DNA of 64,000 nt, taken from the NCBI GenBank assembly GCA_013036105.1, contig JAAXCX010000005.1:1-64000 (forward strand), given 5' to 3'. A program made the translations under genes and the position numbers. Below, piece after piece: positions 24,205 to 32,995 of this stretch (position 1 is its first letter; each line of letters opens with the position of its first letter). This stretch comes from Vulcanimicrobiota bacterium (GTDB lineage Bacteria; Vulcanimicrobiota; Vulcanimicrobiia; Vulcanimicrobiales; Vulcanimicrobiaceae). The notes under the pieces were generated by a model. That model made no database searches. It had not been told where the DNA came from and saw only the letters and a list, made by a program, of their open reading frames with translations.

Positions 24205-25469
24205 CGTCCGAACCGCTGGTCCGGCGGATACGGGCGATCCGCGCACGCGATCGAGTACGCGCAGTACGTACACGCCGATGGATCGGTTGTGACCGCAAAC
24301 GCAGTCGTCGTACCGGCCGTCAGCTCCGCGCAGATTTCGATCATGCGCTCGCGCGCCCGTTCGAGTTCGCCAAGAGGAATGACGCCCGTCGCACTTGGCG
24401 AGCGCCCGATCTCCGACGGCACCGGAACGACTTCGAGCACGATTGGCTGGACGTCCAGCAGCGCGTCCTTTAATGGAAGCAGTGCGAGTTTCCAGACCTT
24501 GTCGCCTTCGGCGGTGCGCGCCCAGTAATAGAACGGCAGTTGGAAATCCTTGAACTGGCGGATCTTGTCGCGATATTCCGCCGCGCTAGTCGCGATCGTG
24601 CCCGTCTTATAGTCGATCACCGCGACGGCTCCGGTTTTATCGTCGCGATCCAGCCGGTCGATGTATCCGATGAACTCGTAGCCTTCCATCTCGAGCTCCG
24701 CCGAGAGCTCGCAGCCGACGACGGTGAAAGAAGCGCGCTTGGCTTCAGCCAGCAGCCATTCGACGTATTTTTTTGCGGTGCGCTGCGCGCGGCGGCGCTG
24801 CAGTTCGTACTCGACGGGCGTTTCGAAATTGTTGCGGTGACGATCGAAGGCGGAATTGACCAAGCCTTCAAGTTTGAGCGAAAGTTCGGCCGGGTCCGCG
24901 TCACCCGGACGCGGGAATTCGCCGTGCAAGGCTTCGAGTGCGGTGTGAAACGCGGTGCCGTAAAAAGAAGCGGAAGAACCTTTGTCTTCGACTGCGCCGC
25001 ACATGTACCGGTAGAACCATTTTCGCGGACATTCAACATACGCATTGAGCTGCGACGCCGAAAACCGCGGACGGGTAGCGCGCATTCCAACGCGGGGCTC
25101 CGGAACGGCCGGCTCGCAAAGTCTCAGCTCGCCGCGTTCCACCGCTGCAGGCGGCTGCACGTCCGTTTCGAGCTGAAAACGGCGCTCGATTTCTTGGCGC
25201 GCGGCCTCGCCGTCCTTAACTTTCTCGAGTTCGCGCAACGCCGCCGCGAACGGAGCGAGCGAGCGCTCTTGCGTGATACGATCGAGCAGGCCGCCCTCGC
25301 TCGCCGAGAGCGCGGCATATGCGGCGCCGAGCTCTTGAGGGACGCCGGAGAACGGCGATTGCAGCATGCGCACCGCGTGGCGCTCTTCGGGCCTTCGCGT
25401 CCACGCCAACGCCGCCGCTAGAAAAGCACGCTGCTCCGCCGACTGCACGATGCTCTCTTTGGAGCGCAC
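24201..25469 (-). CDS. PD-(D/E)XK nuclease with probable Fe-S cluster (RecB/AddB-like)
   Basis: A 422-residue protein whose C-terminal half is a RecB-type nuclease. Motifs in order: SQLNAYVECPRKWFYRYM, GTAFHTALE, GYIDRLDRD, AVIDYKTGT and QLPFYYWA. One cysteine before the domain (VECPRK) and CTYCAYSIAC near the end give the four-Cys iron-sulfur layout of AddB and Cas4. The N-terminal 150 residues look like the end of a helicase lobe. Start: an ATG at 25622 would overlap divergent ubiX; GTG at 25469 avoids this. First gene of a coupled three-gene operon. Confidence 0.8.
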   Translation of the reverse strand: MRSKESIVQSAEQRAFLAAALAWTRRPEERHAVRMLQSPFSGVPQELGAAYAALSASEGGLLDRITQERSLAPFAAALRELEKVKDGEAARQEIERRFQLETDVQPPAAVERGELRLCEPAVPEPRVGMRATRPRFSASQLNAYVECPRKWFYRYMCGAVEDKGSSASFYGTAFHTALEALHGEFPRPGDADPAELSLKLEGLVNSAFDRHRNNFETPVEYELQRRRAQRTAKKYVEWLLAEAKRASFTVVGCELSAELEMEGYEFIGYIDRLDRDDKTGAVAVIDYKTGTIATSAAEYRDKIRQFKDFQLPFYYWARTAEGDKVWKLALLPLKDALLDVQPIVLEVVPVPSEIGRSPSATGVIPLGELERARERMIEICAELTAGTTTAFAVTTDPSACTYCAYSIACADRPYPPDQRFGR

Positions 25470-25491
25470 GAAGGCGGCCCTGCTAGCGGCG

Positions 25492-25497
25492 TATAAC
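25492..25497 (+). promoter_or_regulatory. Predicted -10 box of ubiX, leaderless
   Basis: TATAAC lies eight bases before the ubiX ATG, with no Shine-Dalgarno between. No clear -35 box; the 36-base gap to the divergent nuclease gene leaves little room. Confidence 0.45.
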
Positions 25498-25505
25498 CGC
25501 GGGTC

Positions 25506-26063
25506 ATGCGGCGAATCATCATCGGCGTCAGCGGAGCCAGCGGAAGCGCGTTCGCGTATCGCGCGCTCGAGGTTTTGCGCGACGCTCCCGGCGTCGAGAC
25601 GCATTTGGTCGTGAGCCGGCAAGCTGCGCGCACAATTGAACTGGAGACCAAGAAGACCGTTAAGGATTTTGAGGCGCTGGCGGACGTCTCATACGATCAC
25701 GACGATCTCGCTGCTGCTATTTCCAGCGGGTCGTTCATTACCGAAGGCATGCTCGTCATTCCCTGTTCGATCGGAAGTGCCGGTGCGATCGCTCATTCGC
25801 TGAACGCGAATCTGCTCGTACGCGCCGCCGACGTCTGTTTAAAGGAAAGACGAAAGTTAGTGCTGATCGTCCGTGAAACCCCGCTGCATCTGGGGCATTT
25901 GCGCACGCTGACGCAACTGGCGGAGATGGGCGCGGTGATTATGCCGCCCATGCCGGCGCTGTACGCTAACCCGAAGTCGGTGGAAGACATCGTCGCGCAC
26001 ACCGTCGGCAAAGCGCTCGACCAATTCGGCGTCGAGCACAAGCTCTTCGAGCGCTGGTCCTAG
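25506..26063 (+). CDS. ubiX: Flavin prenyltransferase UbiX
   Basis: A 185-residue flavoprotein that attaches a dimethylallyl group to FMN, making the cofactor for UbiD decarboxylases. The FMN loop IGVSGASGSAFAYRAL (about 6-21) and the C-terminal RETPLHLGHLRTLTQLAEMGAVIMPPMPA signature (about 122-150) are full. The usual PCSMKTLA loop reads PCSIGSAGAIA, a mild variant. No ubiD is in the window. It stands alone between divergent and convergent neighbours; its 3' end overlaps the next gene tail to tail by four bases. Confidence 0.93.
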   Translation: MRRIIIGVSGASGSAFAYRALEVLRDAPGVETHLVVSRQAARTIELETKKTVKDFEALADVSYDHDDLAAAISSGSFITEGMLVIPCSIGSAGAIAHSLNANLLVRAADVCLKERRKLVLIVRETPLHLGHLRTLTQLAEMGAVIMPPMPALYANPKSVEDIVAHTVGKALDQFGVEHKLFERWS

Positions 26064-26806
26064 CGCGCGAACGTTTCGGCGAGCGCGATATCGCTCAGCC
26101 GGTCCACGTTTATCCCGATCTCCGCATACGGCGAGACGACCGCGCGGACGGGCGCTCCGATCACGTAAGAAGCGCGCGCCTCTGCTTGCGCGACGGTCAA
26201 GCGCTTGAGTGCGTAGCGCCATAGAATCCGCCAGCCGAAAAGCGACGCGAGTTTGAGCGGGTTCTTACGCGCCTCTCCCAATCGTTCGATAACGCGTTCG
26301 AGCGCGGGCCACACGCGTGGCTTCATGGTGATGAAGCCCGTGCCGCAGTAGTCTCCGTCGCGCAGGTGCGCCCACGTGTGCGGCGCCTCGGGAAATGCAG
26401 CCAGATGCGTGGCTTTTTCAAGGCAGCCATAAGTTAGATCGGCGTTCGCCGCTTCCGCGCGCGCGATGTAGTCGTCGACCGCTCGCGGCGTGAGCACGGG
26501 CAAATCCGAGGCGCTGATCAAAAGATCGGCGTCGGGATCGCTGCCGGCAAGGCCGCTGCGCAAGCTGTCGCGGATGCGCACGCCGTCGGCGCGTACATCG
26601 TCAGCTAACGCGAGCGCAGCCGATTGGTGGACTGACGGTGGGGCGACGACCACGATACGTCCGACGCCGGCCGAATCCCGCAGCGCGCGCAGCGTGCGTT
26701 CCACGAGCGTTGCGCCGTTGATTTCCACAAACGCTTTGTTCGGGGCGCCGGGCGTATGAGCGGCTAGTTCGTCGTGCGGGCCGCCCGCGAGAACTATCGC
26801 GTCCAT
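26060..26806 (-). CDS. MobA-like nucleotidyltransferase
   Basis: A 248-residue NTP-transferase. The N-terminal DAIVLAGG (2-9), with PNKAFVEINGATLVERTLRAL further on, forms the nucleotide-binding site, and SASDLPVLT (about 98-106) holds the metal Asp. It is close to the MobA/IspD/GlmU group, but the chain lacks a decisive specificity motif. ATG at 26806 has GGAG nine bases upstream and overlaps ispE by 13 bases; a GTG/ATG further out is less likely. Being coupled to ispE, an IspD-like role is tempting, but the match to IspD is not strong. Confidence 0.7.
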   Translation of the reverse strand: MDAIVLAGGPHDELAAHTPGAPNKAFVEINGATLVERTLRALRDSAGVGRIVVVAPPSVHQSAALALADDVRADGVRIRDSLRSGLAGSDPDADLLISASDLPVLTPRAVDDYIARAEAANADLTYGCLEKATHLAAFPEAPHTWAHLRDGDYCGTGFITMKPRVWPALERVIERLGEARKNPLKLASLFGWRILWRYALKRLTVAQAEARASYVIGAPVRAVVSPYAEIGINVDRLSDIALAETFAR

Positions 26807-27663
26807 GCCGCGCCGCTCCGGAAGGCGCATGCGAAGATCTCAAACTCCGGTACGGTGACGATGCGCTCGGCGAGTTTGTCGCGCTCGGCAGCGGTGCGAG
26901 TCAGCGCGTAGACCGCCGAGCCCGAGCCGCTCAGCATCGGCTTGCGCGCGCCGGCTTCGCGCAGCATCTCGATCGCTTGTGCGACTTCGGCTGTGGAAGT
27001 AACGACGTCGAAAAAATCGTTTTGCTGCAGCTCGATCACGCGATCGAAGTCGCCGCGCTGCAGCGCTTCGCCCAAACTCAAGCTTACCGAAGCGTTGCGC
27101 GGCCGGGAGCCGCGTTCGTTTTCATCGAGTGCCGAGTACGCATCGCGAGTCGAAATGGAAACCGGCGGCTTCACGACTACGGCGTGCCAATCGGGCGCCT
27201 TGCCGAGCGCCGTAACGCGCTCGCCCGTGCCTTCGACCAGCGCGGCGGTCTCCACTAAGAAGAAGGGCACGTCCGACCCTAACTCCATCGCGGCCTGCAC
27301 GTAATCGATCTGCGGAACACTATCGAAGACTCCGCGCTGCGCGGCGAGCAGAATAGCCGCGGCGTCACTTGACCCGCCGCCCAAGCCGGCTTGCACGGGA
27401 ATATTTTTTCGCAGTCCGATCTTCGCGCCCGATCGCAAATCGAGCGAGCGATAGGCACGCTCCACGAGATTATCGCTTTGCAGGGCCGGATCGTCGCAAA
27501 GAAATTGCAAGGCCTCGCCGCCCGGAGATATCTCCAGCTCGTCGCATAGGTCGACCGGCACCATCACGCTCCGGACACCATGGAGTCCGCCCGCGACGCG
27601 GCCAAGTACTTCGAGCGAAAGATTTAATTTCGCCGGGGCCTGCAACGTAACGCCTGCCTTCAT
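26794..27663 (-). CDS. ispE: 4-diphosphocytidyl-2-C-methyl-D-erythritol kinase
   Basis: A 289-residue GHMP kinase of the non-mevalonate isoprenoid pathway, phosphorylating CDP-methylerythritol. The glycine-rich ATP loop is IPVQAGLGGGSSDAAA (about 90-105), the start APAKLNLSLEVLGR is family-specific, and KPMLSGSGSAVYAL (about 246-259) is GHMP motif 3. Upstream 92 bases separate it from the divergent glycoside hydrolase; they contain a cccc/gggg hairpin but no clear promoter. Confidence 0.93.
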   Translation of the reverse strand: MKAGVTLQAPAKLNLSLEVLGRVAGGLHGVRSVMVPVDLCDELEISPGGEALQFLCDDPALQSDNLVERAYRSLDLRSGAKIGLRKNIPVQAGLGGGSSDAAAILLAAQRGVFDSVPQIDYVQAAMELGSDVPFFLVETAALVEGTGERVTALGKAPDWHAVVVKPPVSISTRDAYSALDENERGSRPRNASVSLSLGEALQRGDFDRVIELQQNDFFDVVTSTAEVAQAIEMLREAGARKPMLSGSGSAVYALTRTAAERDKLAERIVTVPEFEIFACAFRSGAAWTR

Positions 27664-27755
27664 TTCTTTGGCGAAGCTCTTGTTCTCGAATTAGCGCATC
27701 CCCTGGTCCGGGGTTGCGGCGGGACATCGCATAGCAAGGTCGTAGTCCATCGCCA

Positions 27756-30200
27756 ATGCGGGCGAGCTACGACGCACAGCACAACGAATTTTGCGCCTAC
27801 GTCTTGCCGGAAGCCCAGACGCCCTACGGCCTTTTGCTCGGGAATTTTAAGACCTACGCGCAATCGACGGCGAAGGGCGGAGTCCGGGGACTGTGGGATG
27901 CCGACACCGATCAGATCATCTTCGGCACCCATCAGGTCGCGTACCGTCTGCGCGAACTCAAGCAGACGATTTTCCCGCATCAAATCACACGCGAGTTTAC
28001 GTTTCTTCCGTACGCGCAAATCTCCGAATTCACTCTGGCTGACCGCTTGCACGTAACCGAGGCCTTTTACGTTCCGCACGGACCGCAGCACGAATGTGCG
28101 GTCAGTTTCGTCGTGGACATCACGCTCTACAACCCGGGCGGGACTCCGCTCGAAGTGGCCGCCTTCCCGTGGGCGCTTTTGGTCGGTCAACGTTTTTATG
28201 GCGAGCCCGAACACGAAGTGCATGCGTTGGTCGAAGGCGATTACATCTGCTCGAAAAATCAGCAGACGGGCGCCGAACGCTGGTGGGGAGCGTCGCTTTC
28301 GCCGCACGCGTCGGTTGTCGGCTTGCGGGAACAGGTCATGCTGCATAGCATGCGCGTCGGCTCGTTGAAGCCCGACGAACACTTAGAAGAAGTGACGCCG
28401 CAGCTGGCCGAGTGCGTGAGCCGGCGCATCTTCGGAGCATTTGAATACCGCATTACCGTGCCGCCGGGTTCGCGCGAAGCGCTGCGGCTAGCGGTCGTCT
28501 TCCACAAAGACGGCCGGGAGAAATCGCGCCCCGTGCTCGAACAGCTGCTGCACGACCCAAAGGCACTGCACGAAACCCAGCGCTATTTCGCCATCAAACT
28601 CCGCGACGCGCGGTTCATCTGTCCGTCGCCGGCGATTAGCCGCGCCGTGGTTTGGGCCCGCGCCAACATGCTGCGCGTCATTAAGGCCTACCCGAACGGG
28701 TGGGGCTCAACGAACTCTCCGCCCTCGGATATTCTCGTTTCGCGCGATACGTCGTGGTTCGTGCACGGCTTCGATTATTTCTTACCGCAGTTTAGCCGTG
28801 ACGCGATCGAAGTCTTCAACAAATTCGCCGACGAGAGCGGCGAGATGATCGAATACGTGCGCGGCGTCAGCGGTTTCAAAACCTCATACGATCTCAACAT
28901 CAACGACGACACGCCGCTGCACTTGATCGCGATGCTGCATCATTACAACGCGACACTCGACGACCAATGGGTGCGGCAGTGGTTTCCGCTGATCTGCAAG
29001 ATCGCCGACTACATGCTGACCCAACGCGACAAGAACGGCCTGATTTTTTGCCGTGCCGGCGGCGTGGATATGTTCGGCATCAGTTCGTGGCGCAACATCA
29101 TTCCGTATTACACGCTCGACGGAGCGGTCACCGAAATCAACGCCGAGGCCGTGTTCGCGCTCGATGCCGCTGCGATGCTCTCGGCGGTCGTCGGCGACAA
29201 CGAACGCTGGAGCAAATATTCGCAAGAGTCGCAAGCCCTGCGCCAAGCGGTGATGCAGTATCTCTACAACGACGACACCGCCGCATTTGTATTAAACTAC
29301 GATCAGCAGCAGAACTATCAAGACAACTTTACCGCCGACGAAATCTTTCCGGTGCTCTTTAACGTCGCCGATGCGGGCCAGCGCCGCAAAATTTTGGACC
29401 GCTTGTGCGAAGCGGATTTTCAAACGCCGGTCGGCATCCGCACGATCTCGACCGCCGACGCCTGGTATTTCCCGTCACACGGTTTTGGATTGCTCGGCGG
29501 CGTGTGGCCCGACCTGACGCTCTGGTTCGCGGTTGCGCTGGCACACAATGGTTCGCCCGATGCGGCGGTCCGGTGGCTTGAGGCGATTTACGACACGATG
29601 GAAGCGGGCGCCGTGCGCAACACCGTTCCCGGCGAATTCTGCGAATGGTTCGACGGCGGTTCGCTGACCAACCGCGGCATGTACCTGTCGCCTTGGACGA
29701 GCGCGAAATATATTTGGGCAATCGCGGAAACAATCGGCGGGCTCAACGGCTATCGCACGAGCGGACGGCCGCACCTGGTGCCGCAGCGCGTCAAGGATTG
29801 GCAATGGTCGGCGGCGGCGCGCGTGCAGTGGGGCGGAAAGAGCTGCACGTACGTGATCGATTTCAACCGCAATCATATTTATGCCGACATGCACGAGCTC
29901 TCCGCGGAAGAACCGTTTGTCTGTCTCTACGCCGGCCGCGACGTGAGCCTTGAGGTAACGACGTCGCCCGTTGAAGTAGCGGCGATCGCCTTTGAAGACG
30001 ATCAAGGCGCGGTGCGCGTTTTTCTCTGCAACCTCCTCGATCAGGCGCGTCACGTCTCGGTGGAGTTCCGCGGCTTCACCGAACGCGTAGCGCTCGAAGC
30101 CGGCGAACTGCACGAGCTTCACCTGCTAGGCAAACCTGCCGACCGCAAAACGCGCGCTGCCGCACGCGACGTCGCGCCGCAAGCACTGCAGCATGTATAA
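27756..30200 (+). CDS. Large (alpha/alpha)6-barrel glycoside hydrolase, debranching-enzyme-like
   Basis: An 814-residue cytoplasmic protein (no signal peptide). An N-terminal beta-sandwich (about 1-270) precedes a helical barrel (about 290-690) with SRDTSWFVHGFDYF, NINDDTPLHLI and GGVWPDLTLWFAVA, then a beta-rich C-terminal domain (about 700-790). The barrel resembles amylo-alpha-1,6-glucosidase and related glycoside hydrolases; candidate acids are Asp and Glu in ISRDTSW and EFCEWFDGG. The carbohydrate is unknown. No other sugar-metabolism gene is nearby. Start taken at the first ATG; no clear ribosome-binding site. Confidence 0.65.
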   Translation: MRASYDAQHNEFCAYVLPEAQTPYGLLLGNFKTYAQSTAKGGVRGLWDADTDQIIFGTHQVAYRLRELKQTIFPHQITREFTFLPYAQISEFTLADRLHVTEAFYVPHGPQHECAVSFVVDITLYNPGGTPLEVAAFPWALLVGQRFYGEPEHEVHALVEGDYICSKNQQTGAERWWGASLSPHASVVGLREQVMLHSMRVGSLKPDEHLEEVTPQLAECVSRRIFGAFEYRITVPPGSREALRLAVVFHKDGREKSRPVLEQLLHDPKALHETQRYFAIKLRDARFICPSPAISRAVVWARANMLRVIKAYPNGWGSTNSPPSDILVSRDTSWFVHGFDYFLPQFSRDAIEVFNKFADESGEMIEYVRGVSGFKTSYDLNINDDTPLHLIAMLHHYNATLDDQWVRQWFPLICKIADYMLTQRDKNGLIFCRAGGVDMFGISSWRNIIPYYTLDGAVTEINAEAVFALDAAAMLSAVVGDNERWSKYSQESQALRQAVMQYLYNDDTAAFVLNYDQQQNYQDNFTADEIFPVLFNVADAGQRRKILDRLCEADFQTPVGIRTISTADAWYFPSHGFGLLGGVWPDLTLWFAVALAHNGSPDAAVRWLEAIYDTMEAGAVRNTVPGEFCEWFDGGSLTNRGMYLSPWTSAKYIWAIAETIGGLNGYRTSGRPHLVPQRVKDWQWSAAARVQWGGKSCTYVIDFNRNHIYADMHELSAEEPFVCLYAGRDVSLEVTTSPVEVAAIAFEDDQGAVRVFLCNLLDQARHVSVEFRGFTERVALEAGELHELHLLGKPADRKTRAAARDVAPQALQHV

Positions 30201-30201
30201 T
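30196..30201 (+). promoter_or_regulatory. Consensus -10 box, leaderless start of the proline-rich protein
   Basis: A perfect TATAAT ends six bases before ATG 30208, inside the last codons of the glycoside hydrolase. The expected start of transcription coincides with the start codon. Confidence 0.5.
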
Positions 30202-30207
30202 CGTCCG

Positions 30208-30675
30208 ATGGATTCGTCGAAGCGCTTCGCGACTATCGTTATGGCGCTGGGTATCGTCGTGCTCGTCTCGGCGATCGCCATCGGCGAACGTGCGGGCGAT
30301 CGTGCCATCGGCCAGGTCACCGAAAAGCGCTTGGAAAGCATCGCGCCCATTACGGTGGCGCCGGCCGCTCCGGATGCCACCGTAGCGCCGTACGGCCCAG
30401 ATTGGAAGCGCACCGACGTTATGGCCGCCGCGCCCGACCCCGGCTTCCCGGACCCGCGCGTGCCGCCCGCGGCGCCTCCGACGCCATCGCCGGTTCCGCG
30501 CTTCACGCCCCCGCCGTTTGTCGCTCCGACAAGCGCGCCCACCCCGAGGGCGACGCCGAATCTCAGCCTGCCGATTTGGCGCCGCAACGAGCCATTGCCG
30601 ACGGTCACACCCTCGGCCGAGCCGTCGCCCACTCCGACCGGTTCGCCGCAACCGGAGCAAACCACACAGCCTTAG
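30208..30675 (+). CDS. Single-pass membrane protein with proline-rich outer domain
   Basis: A 155-residue protein with one N-terminal transmembrane helix (about 7-25) and a long low-complexity region rich in Pro, Ala and Thr (about 50-155), probably extended through the periplasm. ATG 30208 is preferred to one five codons earlier because of the -10 box spacing. Function unknown; such tails often span peptidoglycan. It lies 21 bases before pdxS. Confidence 0.6.
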   Translation: MDSSKRFATIVMALGIVVLVSAIAIGERAGDRAIGQVTEKRLESIAPITVAPAAPDATVAPYGPDWKRTDVMAAAPDPGFPDPRVPPAAPPTPSPVPRFTPPPFVAPTSAPTPRATPNLSLPIWRRNEPLPTVTPSAEPSPTPTGSPQPEQTTQP

Positions 30676-30696
30676 AATATATACCAAGGAGCTTTT

Positions 30697-31584
30697 ATGG
30701 CCGAAACCGGCACCACAACCGTTAAACGCGGACTAGCCCAAATGCTGAAAGGCGGCGTCATCATGGACGTCGTCACGCCCGAACACGCCGTTATCGCCCA
30801 AGAAGCCGGCGCGGTGGCAGTGATGGCGCTCGAACGGATCCCGGCCGATATTCGCGCTGCGGGCGGCGTCGCGCGCATGAGCAACCTTGAACTGGTGCAA
30901 TCGATCATGGATGCCGTCACGATTCCGGTCATGGCCAAATGCCGTATCGGCCACTTCGCCGAAGCGCAGGCGCTGCAAGAGCTCGGCATCGATTTCATCG
31001 ATGAATCCGAGGTGCTTACCCCGGCCGACGAACAATACCACGTTGACAAGACTCCGTTCACAACGCCGTTTGTCTGCGGCGCGCGCAACTTGGGTGAAGC
31101 GCTGCGCCGGATCAACGAAGGCGCCGCGATGATCCGCAGCAAGGGCGAAGCCGGCAGCGGCAACATCGTCGAGGCCGTGCGTCACATGCGCGCGATTACC
31201 GAAGCGATCGAAGTGCTTGTGCATGCAAAGGATTTAAAAGCATACGCGCGCGAGATGCGCGTGCCGCTGAAACTCGTGAAAGAAGTGGCTGAGGCCGGAA
31301 AACTTCCCGTCGTGCTGTTCTGTGCGGGCGGCATCTCCACGCCGGCCGATGCGTCGCTCATGATGCAGCTCGGCGCCGAAGGGAACTTCGTCGGCAGCGG
31401 TATCTTCAAGTCCAACAATCCGCGCGCGTTTGCCAAAGCCATCGTCGATGCGACGACGCATTTTTCCGATCCGAAAGTGATCGTCGAAACGAGTTTGTCA
31501 TTGGGCAAAGATAGCCGCGCGATGGAAGGGCTCGACTTGCGCAAAATCCCCGAGTCGGAGCTGCTCGCTCCCCGTGGGAACTAA
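30697..31584 (+). CDS. pdxS: Pyridoxal 5'-phosphate synthase lyase subunit PdxS
   Basis: A 295-residue barrel enzyme that makes pyridoxal phosphate from ribose 5-phosphate, glyceraldehyde 3-phosphate and ammonia. Asp24 (VIMDVV) and Lys81 (VMAKCRIGH) are the catalytic residues; [17 protein letters not shown] is the phosphate site region. AAGGAG six bases before the ATG is one of the better ribosome-binding sites here, and a TAGAAT at 30673-30678 may be its -10 box. Overlaps pdxT by 11 bases. The product serves gcvPB and the decarboxylase in this window. Confidence 0.97.
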   Translation: MAETGTTTVKRGLAQMLKGGVIMDVVTPEHAVIAQEAGAVAVMALERIPADIRAAGGVARMSNLELVQSIMDAVTIPVMAKCRIGHFAEAQALQELGIDFIDESEVLTPADEQYHVDKTPFTTPFVCGARNLGEALRRINEGAAMIRSKGEAGSGNIVEAVRHMRAITEAIEVLVHAKDLKAYAREMRVPLKLVKEVAEAGKLPVVLFCAGGISTPADASLMMQLGAEGNFVGSGIFKSNNPRAFAKAIVDATTHFSDPKVIVETSLSLGKDSRAMEGLDLRKIPESELLAPRGN

Positions 31585-32188
31585 CGCCGGAATTGTAGGC
31601 GTCCTCGCGCTGCAAGGCGACGTTGCCGAACATCTGCAGGCACTCGAGGAATCCGGCGTTCAAGCGCTGACGGTAAAATCCGAAGAAGATCTCGGCCGCG
31701 TTGATGGATTGATTATTCCCGGCGGCGAGTCAACAACGGTCATGAAACTTCTGCACCGGTTCGAACTTGCCGAACCGGTGATCGCGCGAACGCGCGAAGG
31801 CATGCCGCTCTGGGGCACGTGCATGGGCATGATCGTCGTGGCTCGCGACGTCACCGGCACCCCGCAGCCGACGCTTGGGTTGATGGACATCTCCGTGCGC
31901 CGCAACGCCTTCGGGCGGCAGAACGAATCCGCCGAAGTCTCGCTTCCCATTCCGGCTCTGGGGAGTAAAAATTTTCCGGCGGTGTTCATTCGCGCGCCGT
32001 GGGTCGAGCGCGCCGGACCTGCGGTTGAAGTGCTCGCCGAACGCGATGGCCGCGCGGTCATGGTGCGACAAGAAAACATGCTGGGCACGTCGTTCCATCC
32101 CGAACTTAGCGGGGACCGCCGCGTGCACGAGTATTTCATGCGGATGGTGCGCGACGCTCTTGTAGGGAAGCGCCGCAAAATCGCTTAA
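31574..32188 (+). CDS. pdxT: Pyridoxal 5'-phosphate synthase glutaminase subunit PdxT
   Basis: A 204-residue class I glutaminase that feeds ammonia to PdxS. The triad is Cys83 (WGTCMGM), His175 and Glu177 (FHPELSGD); IPGGEST is also typical. GTG start inside the end of pdxS. Full length. Confidence 0.96.
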   Translation: MGTNAGIVGVLALQGDVAEHLQALEESGVQALTVKSEEDLGRVDGLIIPGGESTTVMKLLHRFELAEPVIARTREGMPLWGTCMGMIVVARDVTGTPQPTLGLMDISVRRNAFGRQNESAEVSLPIPALGSKNFPAVFIRAPWVERAGPAVEVLAERDGRAVMVRQENMLGTSFHPELSGDRRVHEYFMRMVRDALVGKRRKIA

Positions 32189-32200
32189 GTCTTACCGGGC

Positions 32201-32464
32201 ATGGAGACGCAGGCCCCATCGCAGATTCCTGCGATCGAGGAACTCATTACGGATATCGTCGCGCGGCTGACGCTGACCGCGCACGTTTTTCTCTCCGATG
32301 AGGAAGGTAAGCAGCCTGACCTGGCCTCGGCGGAGATTGCGATCGACGTGGCCGGCGCCGCGTTCGAACGGGCCAAAGAACGCTTAAAGCCCGGAGAACG
32401 GTTGGCCATCACGCAGTTGCTGACCGAGACGCGAATGACGTTTGTGAGAAAGCGCGGCCTGTGA
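32201..32464 (+). CDS. DUF1844-like small protein
   Basis: An 87-residue protein, mostly helical, similar in pattern to the DUF1844 family: a hydrophobic LTAHVFLSDEEG stretch, a middle AIDVAGAAFERAKERL helix and a final QLLTETRMTFVRK helix. Function of the family is not established. Its stop overlaps the HNH gene in a GTGA, so the two are coupled. Confidence 0.5.
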   Translation: METQAPSQIPAIEELITDIVARLTLTAHVFLSDEEGKQPDLASAEIAIDVAGAAFERAKERLKPGERLAITQLLTETRMTFVRKRGL

Positions 32465-32991
32465 CCGACGTACTCGTGCTGAACTTCACCTATGAAGCGC
32501 TGAACATTACCAGCTTTCAGCGCGCGGTGAAGCTACTGTTCGCGGGCAAGGCCGAGCTGCTGCATGGCCGCGAGCGAATCATTGCATCCACGTCTTTCGA
32601 AATGCGCATGCCTTCGGTGATCCGCATGCTGTACTACATCCGGCGCCCCATGCAAAAAGTCGCGCTGACGAAGAAGAACATCCTCATCCGCGACGATCAC
32701 TCGTGCCAATACTGCGGATTGCGCGGCGACCGGCTGATGACCGTGGATCATGTGATCCCGCGAAGTAAAGGTGGTCCTTCGACGTGGGAAAATTTGGTCT
32801 GCGCCTGCATGCGCTGCAACAACCGCAAGAACAACCGCTCGCCCCACGACGCCAACATGTCGCTCAAGCGAAAGCCGCGGCAGCCCAAGTACATTCCGTG
32901 GATTCAAATCAAACGGAACACACTGCCGGACGAGTGGGGCAAGTTTCTCTTCCTGTATAACGTTTCGATCGACGAGCGCGTCGAAGCCTAG
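32461..32991 (+). CDS. HNH endonuclease
   Basis: A 176-residue protein with an HNH module: zinc-binding CQYC (about 78-81), catalytic VDHVIPRSKGGPSTWENL (about 92-109) and CMRCNNRKNNR (about 114-124). The N-terminal VLVLNFTYEALNITSFQRAVKLL segment is the common companion of this chromosomal HNH group, found in many free-living bacteria as single genes rather than in restriction systems. Biological role is not settled. GTG start coupled to the preceding gene. Confidence 0.88.
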   Translation: MTDVLVLNFTYEALNITSFQRAVKLLFAGKAELLHGRERIIASTSFEMRMPSVIRMLYYIRRPMQKVALTKKNILIRDDHSCQYCGLRGDRLMTVDHVIPRSKGGPSTWENLVCACMRCNNRKNNRSPHDANMSLKRKPRQPKYIPWIQIKRNTLPDEWGKFLFLYNVSIDERVEA

Positions 32992-32995
32992 CTCC

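Noticed and set aside
25470-25622. N-terminal extension of the nuclease to the ATG at 25622
   Set aside because: It would lie antisense to the first 40 codons of ubiX; the GTG at 25469 is compatible with both genes.
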